Below are positions 58,027 to 64,000 of a DNA stretch of 64,000 bases, one piece after another. Source of the DNA: Klebsormidium nitens. Its lineage: Eukaryota > Streptophyta > Klebsormidiophyceae > Klebsormidiales > Klebsormidiaceae. The DNA lies in contig DF237253.1 in assembly GCA_000708835.1 (NCBI GenBank), positions 38,883-102,882 on the forward strand, in the 5' to 3' direction. Positions within the stretch are counted from its first letter, which is position 1, and each line of letters starts with the position of its first letter. Both the position numbers and the translations under genes were made by a program. The notes beneath the pieces were generated by a model. That model saw only the letters and a program-made list of their open reading frames with translations, ran no database searches and was not told the origin of the DNA.

Positions 58027-59584
58027 CAACTCGATTCGAGGAATCGAATGTGTTCTGAATGTCTGGGATTTTGAGCGTCTGGCACGTGCAGCTCAACCCG
58101 CCACTAAGCTGGGTTTGCAGACTAGCATACCGTTCGCCTCAGAGGCCGGCTGGCATATACTTTCATGGGAAAGCGATAAAGGGACTGGTACAAAGGGTTA
58201 GCATGACGTAGTCGGTTTGTTGCGCTTGAAGCTTTTTGGAGGCGCGTGCTTCAAGAGGGCGTCGTTAAATCCGCCGCGCGGCGGGCGATCCGATAGCCCC
58301 GTAATACGTCAGCTGGCGATTCGAGTAGCTTTACTTGGGCGGACCACGTGATCGATCTCTCAGCGCTACGAGCGCGCTGCAAAACCCGCTTGGCCCCTTA
58401 AACTCGCACCCAATATGTTTTCGACATAGTGTTCAACAGCTACGATGCAAAGAAGTTGGGGATTACAATATATTGTCAAATTCCAGAAGCCTGGTTCGCA
58501 TGCACCTCATTCGTTGCAGATTGGCCGCCGTGTAACACAAGTCTTAAGTTGGGTCCGCTGTTGAAGTACGTGCCCAACTCGAGACGTATAGTTCGACAAT
58601 GCCTTCTGTAAAGAACAAAGGTCATACCAGGCTACCAGTCATGCGAGCGGATTCAGTTGGAGCACAAACTTCAACCTTGATGAAAGTCAAATTATGGCGT
58701 CATCATATCATATGCAGTCCGACGGACATGCATATGATGCGCTGCATATATAGCGCTATGGGCTCGGCAGGCCGGCTAAGTTTTCTTGTACATGCAAGAC
58801 GATCATTTAGAGAATTATAAGTTTCATTAGGTCACAGTGACATGTGCAACAAAAATACTATGCATCGATCCAATCATTTGCATCACTTCAATGCACGCAG
58901 TGTCATACATACTACAATGATTTTGCCGCTGCATGCCATGTCGGGGCTCACTGAGCTTACACGTGAGCCCGCCGCCGGCTACCGTCTGCATGTTGCTCGA
59001 CTCGATCACTGAGGACATATAGGATCTTCGAAGTTGCAGGCCGGCGCAGCCATGAGTCATCTAAAAGAAAAATCAACGATCCGACGCCCTAGCTTACTAG
59101 TTATATTCTAATGATTATATCTTAGTATTGAACGCCTGGTCGGCGCAGCTCAGTGAGCTGAAGCGCGGCCAGCTGGGGCCAACAGCGTGCCTCGGACTCA
59201 GCACGCTAGGCTCTAGCTCTGTCCACAATGACGGAATGTGCTGAAGGAATGATCGCGCCACATGATGCCTTACTGAATCTTCATCATTGCCAGCGCATGG
59301 TAAGCTCATACATGCAAATGTTTCATATACGAGTTAGCTAGTTATGAGCTAGGCAGCTCATCCGCTCAGGCACGTTGCCCACTGTATATGCAAGCTAGTT
59401 GTCCGGGTGGTCATGACCGTCGTTCTCTAGCTACTTTCAATGCCGTAGCCTCTAGTTTTATTCATATATTTCGTCCGTCAAGATGCGAGTGCGACTGTTT
59501 GACGTGCTAGTGGGGCCTAATCTCTCGGGTACGGCGGAGAAATTTGGGGCCCAGTTCTAGGGCCAGAGTACGGCTGGAACGGAA
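58027..59584. other. Intergenic region, no gene recognised
   Basis: After the kinase stop the DNA becomes AT-richer with many ATGCAT and CATATG motifs (about 58570-59480) and no supported frame. It resembles the patches at 30.5 and 40.2-41.1 kb. Confidence 0.4.
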
Positions 59585-60467
59585 ATGGCGACAAAACGGA
59601 AAAAGTGCATCGAGCGTTCCTTAGGGGGCTTTTGCGGCTTAGGAAAAGCACTTTGTCAAGGCGGTGCTCGGCGAGTTTGGACGGTTCCCCCTAAATCTTT
59701 TGCGGTGGCAGCGCACGATTGCATTTGTGAATCGGGTAGAGAGTTTATATCGAACGACCGTCTTGTCAAGGCTGCCTTCGAGGAGTCTAGAGAGATGTGG
59801 CGTTCGGGTCGAGGGGGCTGGTTTGCAGATGTGGTTAGATGTGCTCAGGAGCTGGTGTCAGACGCAGCTTTGGCGCGTGGCTTTGACAGGAAAGATCTCT
59901 CCAAAACAGCGGAACTAGCTTATATGCAAGATTTGCGTGAAGCTTCGGGGACTCGTTATTGTACGTACTTCGAGATGGTGAAGGTTGGCTACTCGTTCGA
60001 GAGGTATCTTGAACTGTTAGTTCACTCTCCCGCGCTGGTATCCTCTTTAGCGAGATTTAGAGCTGGCTCACACAAGCCTTTAGAAATTGAAGTGGGTCGA
60101 TGGAAAGCCTGGTTTGCCTCGAGAGGATAGGCTTTGTAAGCTGTGCGGAACGGGCGCAGTTGAGGATGAAGTGCATTTCATCTTTGATTGCCCAGCTTAC
60201 AATGACATTAGACAGGCCTTTCAAATAGCGTTCGACCATAGCGACTGGAGAAGCCTGAATAGCTTTCTCAACCAAGAGGACCAGTTTGCTGTAGCTAAAT
60301 TTGTCCATTTCAATGTGCACATTAAGACGCTCAGAGATCGTAAGTATGAGAACCGTCGACTAAGCATGTCATGGCTCCAAACCGACGTTAATAAACAATC
60401 AACAATTAATGTTTCTATACTATACGGTATAGCCACATGGGCCGTGGGCCTCCATGGCAAAGCATGA
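59585..60467 (+). mobile_element. 3' remnant of a non-LTR retrotransposon-like ORF, frameshifted
   Basis: The frame from ATG 59585 ends ALVSSLARFRAGSHKPLEIE. An overlapping frame then continues with GKPGLPREDRLCKLCGTG, then EDEVHFIFDCPAYNDIRQAF. Together they make the C-terminal block of LINE-type proteins: RLR..SH.LEIE.GR....R.C..C....EDE.HF...C..Y..+R, with a CxxC..H..C zinc knuckle. The two halves are in different frames around 60090-60115, so the copy cannot make the joined protein. No reverse transcriptase domain precedes it, so it is 5' truncated, as LINE insertions usually are. I found no clear target-site duplication or poly(A) tail. Confidence 0.65.
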
Positions 60468-61415
60468 TACATTCGGGTTGATTTGAGTTACGATTGCCTA
60501 GCTATTCTATCCGACATGTTTGCATGTCGAGTGCCCGTCCGGCCAGAAGCCCAAGTCGAACTAAATTTGAGTGTCGTGTCGATTATGCTGTCCGTTGGGG
60601 TTGCAGCAAACCCCAAGAAAAACTCGTCAACACGGTTGTCGAGTTAGATACTTAAGGCTTTTTGATCCTTTTGCAACCCGGATCATCTGATCAACAATCA
60701 CCTGAATATTCTCCAGCGGCTGCAGCAACAAGTCGACTGATTGAACAGTAACTTGTGACGCACAAAGGCACAAAGGCACACATCAGGTTGTATCGTATAC
60801 CACTATTTGCAAAACGTCCATAGCACACGTGCAATCTGAAAGCTGGTGCTAAGCCTGGCGACAGCATGGACCAATTATGTACCTCGCCCAAAAGCTCCTA
60901 ACGAATCAGAGGTCCCCTGAGATCTTTCGCTATAGACACCATAAGGACATGCCATCCTATCCCAAAGTTCAGCCAGCCCCGAAGAAAGATCATCAAACGT
61001 CCTGTTGCACATCTTCAGTTCACTAGACAAACATGCCCGTAGTCACAGAACCAATTTTCGACGGCTCTGTTGCCCTAGCCAAATGCCAGAGTGTGGCAGG
61101 TGGCTTCCACTGCGTCCTTCCATCCATCAGCTCTTGCCCTCTGGTGCATCTCCTCGGGAAAATTCATCCTGCATAGGTTGGAATAGGCTATGAGCAGCAA
61201 ACAAAATTTGGCTGATCGAATATTGATCTGCTGCAATAGCAAGTCATGACGAACAATGCCTGCACCCGACTGCAATTGATGCACATCCTCCACAAACCCC
61301 GAGCTGGAGGGTCTCCCTTCCTGCAGTAAAGTCCCACTGCAAGTAGAACGCACTCTTACAGAGTCTTCCAGACCACTAAGATTTGACCAACAGCTTAGAC
61401 AGCACTAAGAGGAGC
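60468..61415. other. No assigned gene
   Basis: This lies between the retroelement remnant and the minus-strand gene at 61.4 kb. A minus-strand segment at about 61320-61200 reads VEDVHQLQSGAGIVRHDLLL then QQIN and ends near a possible splice site. It looks coding and helical, but I cannot name it or join it to other exons. Confidence 0.3.
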
Positions 61416-62213
61416 TTACTCTCTTCCGACAAAGGAGTCCACATACTCCTTGTAATCCTCCTTGTCCTTGAAGTACTTGCCCCTTGGCTTCTTGGGGGGG
61501 AAGTCGGCATACGTGACGTATCTTGCCCCTGCTCAAGGACAAAGGAGACGGGAACTCAGTACAGATCTCCGTGGTAGCAAATTGAGCAGCACAGCTAGAG
61601 AGACAACCACCGTTGTTGACGAAACGTGTACAGACTAACCGTGTACAGGCTTAGCCCTGCGTTAAAAGCAGAAAGAGGCGCTAGGACCAGAAGCTTCTAG
61701 GCAGGTGGTCGAACTAAAGATGGATAACCCATTCATGACACAACTCTGAGAGACGACAACTGCATTGCCCCTCTGCACGAATAACATCAACGGATTTTGT
61801 TACTGGTAACCTCCTTCAAAACCTACCAAGACAGTGTGTAGAAAATACAAACTGAAGATGGACAAATCCATGTTCTTGAAGAACTACGCTCATTGAGGCC
61901 CCAAGAATCTCTCACCATCTTTGTACAGCTCGGGTGGCTCTTCAGGCTCTGCATAGGGTTCTCCGTTCGCAGGCCTCCTGCAGAGAGGGTGGTCCGGGGG
62001 GATGATCGGGGGTAGGAAAGGGGGTAGAGCCTGCTTCTTTGGCATGTGGGCTGAAGGCCCAGGCTGCATTCCAGAGTCCCCACCAGGCTGCATTCCGGAG
62101 TCCCCACCGGGCTGCGTTGCAGAGGAAGCCGCACTTGGAATAGGAGAGGCCCTGACCGTCCGCGGGAAGAGTGGTGCAGGCTCCTGAGCAGCAGCTTGTG
62201 CACTCGGCTGCTC
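61416..62213 (-). CDS. Unrecognised protein, C-terminal two exons
   Basis: Two exons join in phase on the minus strand: 62213-61916 (after TGCTACACAG) and 61528-61416, ending in TAA. The first begins EQPSAQAAAQEPAPLFPRTV and holds a duplicated eight-residue QPGGDSGM, then KKQALPPFLPPIIPPDHPLC. The last part reads ELYKDGARYVTYADFPPKKP then RGKYFKDKEDYKEYVDSFVG. The charged, tyrosine-rich C-terminus looks conserved, and the Ala/Pro-rich part resembles a linker or organelle-targeted protein. I do not recognise the family. Upstream exons should lie right of 62213; I could not identify them. Confidence 0.6.
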
Positions 62214-63905
62214 CTGTGTAGCAAGTAGGAGAACAGAACACAGATCAGGTCAATATGACATCTGCAAACTCGACATGACTACCGTCGACCATGGAAGGCA
62301 AGGACCAAACAACAAAGCGGAAGTCTCTGCAAAACTGGGCCAAGCAGTTCATCTGAAACAACGGTTTCTTCAACCGAAACACACACACACACACAAGTGC
62401 CCCGTCATGAGGCAACAAGCAAAGAGGGTATCATTTTGCACGGATGCCCCCAATCTCGCAGCAAGGGGCACTGCACCTTCTGCCCCAAATAAGCCTCTCC
62501 GTCCACGGATCTATTTGCGGGCGTTAATGCATAATGGGGGATTGCGGGAGTCCCACAGAATTGCATCAACCCTCCATGCTATCTCAGCTTGATTCCCAGA
62601 GTGCATGAAAGATGCATACGCTGGTGTTCAAACGATAGTTAGGTTTTGCATTGCGATTTGAGCCACAGCAAAGAGTTCTGTTGAAACGACACCAGGGCTG
62701 ATTTCCAATGGCTGCCGCTGAGAGAAATGGCCCCAAACCACTTTGAAAGGAGCTTGTCAGCATCAAGAAAAGAAATGAAGACCATACACTTTTGAATGTT
62801 CGAAGTAGCCCTTGAAAATCGTCTCTCAAGCAATAAAAGACAACTAGCTGTGCTCAAACCCTGCCCAGCCCTTCACAGAATAACTGATCGGCTTTCCAAT
62901 CAAGTGATTTGCTGAGATTGCTGAAAAGGGGTGGAGAACCTGCCAAGCAATTACGAAAGACGAGCTTGATGTGCCTATCCGGCATTAACAAAAACCCTGG
63001 TCCCGCGCTTGACTTTCCATCAGATGTTAACTTGCAAAGCACATCTTCCCACTGGCATCCAAAATGCTGCAGATAGGCAAGAACACGAGTTTCTGCAGAC
63101 AACAGAACGTCAACTTGCAAGTCGCTCTGCTGACATGCTACTTTCTAAGATTGACGAAGAGACCCCGTCCGCGACCAACCTGTATCTCTATGACACCCAG
63201 AAAGTTCCACAATAAGTGTCTTCCTGCACACATGCTTCTGCCAATCATCAATTCTGCACACCAACCATTGGTCGGCCTGGAGTTTGGTCACATACAGTGA
63301 GTAACGTGAAAACCGGGAAGCTCGGAGCTGAAACGAGATGGTCGATGTTTGTTAGCCTGTACGCCTATTCGCTTACCCGGGTGGGGATGCCGGGATCATG
63401 TACGGTACTACTCAGGGCACTAGTCGGAGACTACGGTACGTTCGGTACCGTCTGCCGGTAACGCCCGGTACAAAAAGGAAACGACCAAATGCATGATGTG
63501 ACGGTACCTAGCTGCAGCACGTGTTTTGGCAGACCCGGCCGCCTGAGAGTAAGCCCTAAGTTCCAAACATCGGAAGTCTGGGAAGTGCTCAGAGGACTAG
63601 CCTAAGTTATTCCGGCAGCCCGACAGTGGCAGACCCCAGAAATTTTAAATCTCAGCCTCGAAGAGCGCTAGCTAGCTAGCTTGTATAGCTCGCACCTCGT
63701 TCAGCAGGGGTCTAAGAGTTGGAAATCTTACATAGACAGTGGACAAGCGTGCCAGCTGCAGTTTTGAAAGTGACGGCCATTTGCGCCGCGGCCTGCATAG
63801 CGCCTGTATGCAGGGTTGTGTAGGACAGTGCAAAGCTGTGAATAGCATGCTTGACCTGGCATTCCAATAGCCATACACAGGCCATATAGTAGTACTGCCC
63901 GACCA
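62214..63905. other. No assigned gene; (AC)n at 62379-62395
   Basis: Upstream exons and the promoter of the minus-strand gene at 61.4-62.2 kb are expected here but not identified. A plus-strand segment around 63115-63200 (LASRSADMLLSKIDEETPSA) looks coding but is isolated. A short AC dinucleotide run is present. From about 63.3 kb on there are repeated GGTAC motifs and a GCTAGCTAGCTAGC palindrome at about 63668-63681. Confidence 0.35.
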
Positions 63906-64000
63906 TGGCAGCTCCTCCTGTACCACCTCAACAACCACCAAACGTGACGTTACGCCGTCTTTGGGAAGCAGGAGATTGGGACCTGAATGCCCTTCGAGGC
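63906..64000 (+). CDS. Start of an ORF running off the window
   Basis: ATG at 63906 opens a frame reading MAAPPVPPQQPPNVTLRRLW, then EAGDWDLNALRG, still open at the last base. The Pro-rich start followed by a charged segment is compatible with a real N-terminus, including that of a mobile-element protein. Only 31 codons are visible, so it is tentative. Confidence 0.3.

Noticed and set aside
61200-61353. Short minus-strand segment resembling the LLxQQ(I/V)N part of ELF4-type clock proteins
   Set aside because: The similarity is a few residues only, it has no start or stop context, and the rest of the ELF4 domain is absent.

Overview
The window is nuclear DNA from a green-lineage (streptophyte) eukaryote. 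The genes are split into many short exons with GT..AG introns. They include an extra-large GTP-binding protein (XLG), a lambda-type glutathione transferase, a senescence/ERD7-type protein, an F-box/LRR protein and an LRR receptor-like kinase. XLG proteins are known only from land plants and their algal relatives. A charophyte alga such as Klebsormidium is my best guess, by inference. I see no bacterial operons, CRISPR array, rRNA or tRNA.

Layout, left to right. (1) 1.2-5.2 kb, +: the 3' two thirds of an NAD-dependent epimerase resembling D-erythronate dehydrogenase; its N-terminal exons are not visible. (2) 5.2-8.6 kb: intergenic DNA with a hexamer microsatellite. (3) 8.6-11.35 kb, -: F-box/LRR gene, divergent from (4) 13.2-30.1 kb, +: the XLG gene, with at least 13 exons whose phases all agree. 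From the first in-frame ATG it would give about 2,511 residues, against roughly 850-950 in land plants. (5) 30.1-33 kb: a hypothetical ORF and a fragment of ribosomal protein S25. (6) 33.9-35.2 kb, -: a ubiquitin-like-domain gene, partly resolved. (7) 38.0-39.9 kb, +: senescence-domain protein. (8) 41.45-45.6 kb, -: J-domain protein, complete in five exons. (9) 46.9-50.1 kb, +: lambda/omega-like GST. (10) 52.2-58.0 kb, +: LRR receptor-like kinase with one apparent single-base frameshift. (11) 59.6-60.5 kb: 3' remnant of a non-LTR retrotransposon. (12) 61.4-62.2 kb, -: C-terminal exons of an unrecognised gene. (13) an ORF begins at 63.9 kb and runs off the window.

The most striking feature is not a gene. 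Introns of three genes (XLG, the kinase and the ubiquitin-like gene) hold partial, degraded copies of the neighbouring exon edge. Copies upstream of an exon contain the end of the intron, the acceptor and the exon start. Copies downstream contain the exon end and the donor. They recur at about 140-190 bp and come in one to several copies. Where I aligned copies with the live exon by eye, the differences fall mainly at synonymous positions (for example 7 of 9, 5 of 6, 5 of 5, 3 of 4), although the copies carry indels and truncations. A simple recent duplication followed by neutral drift does not predict this.

The genes look like an ordinary mixed neighbourhood of signalling (XLG, receptor kinase), protein turnover (F-box, ubiquitin-like), stress (senescence protein, GST, J protein) and carbohydrate metabolism. 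Nothing shows that they act as one system. All exon models come from reading splice consensus and phase by eye, without transcript data.
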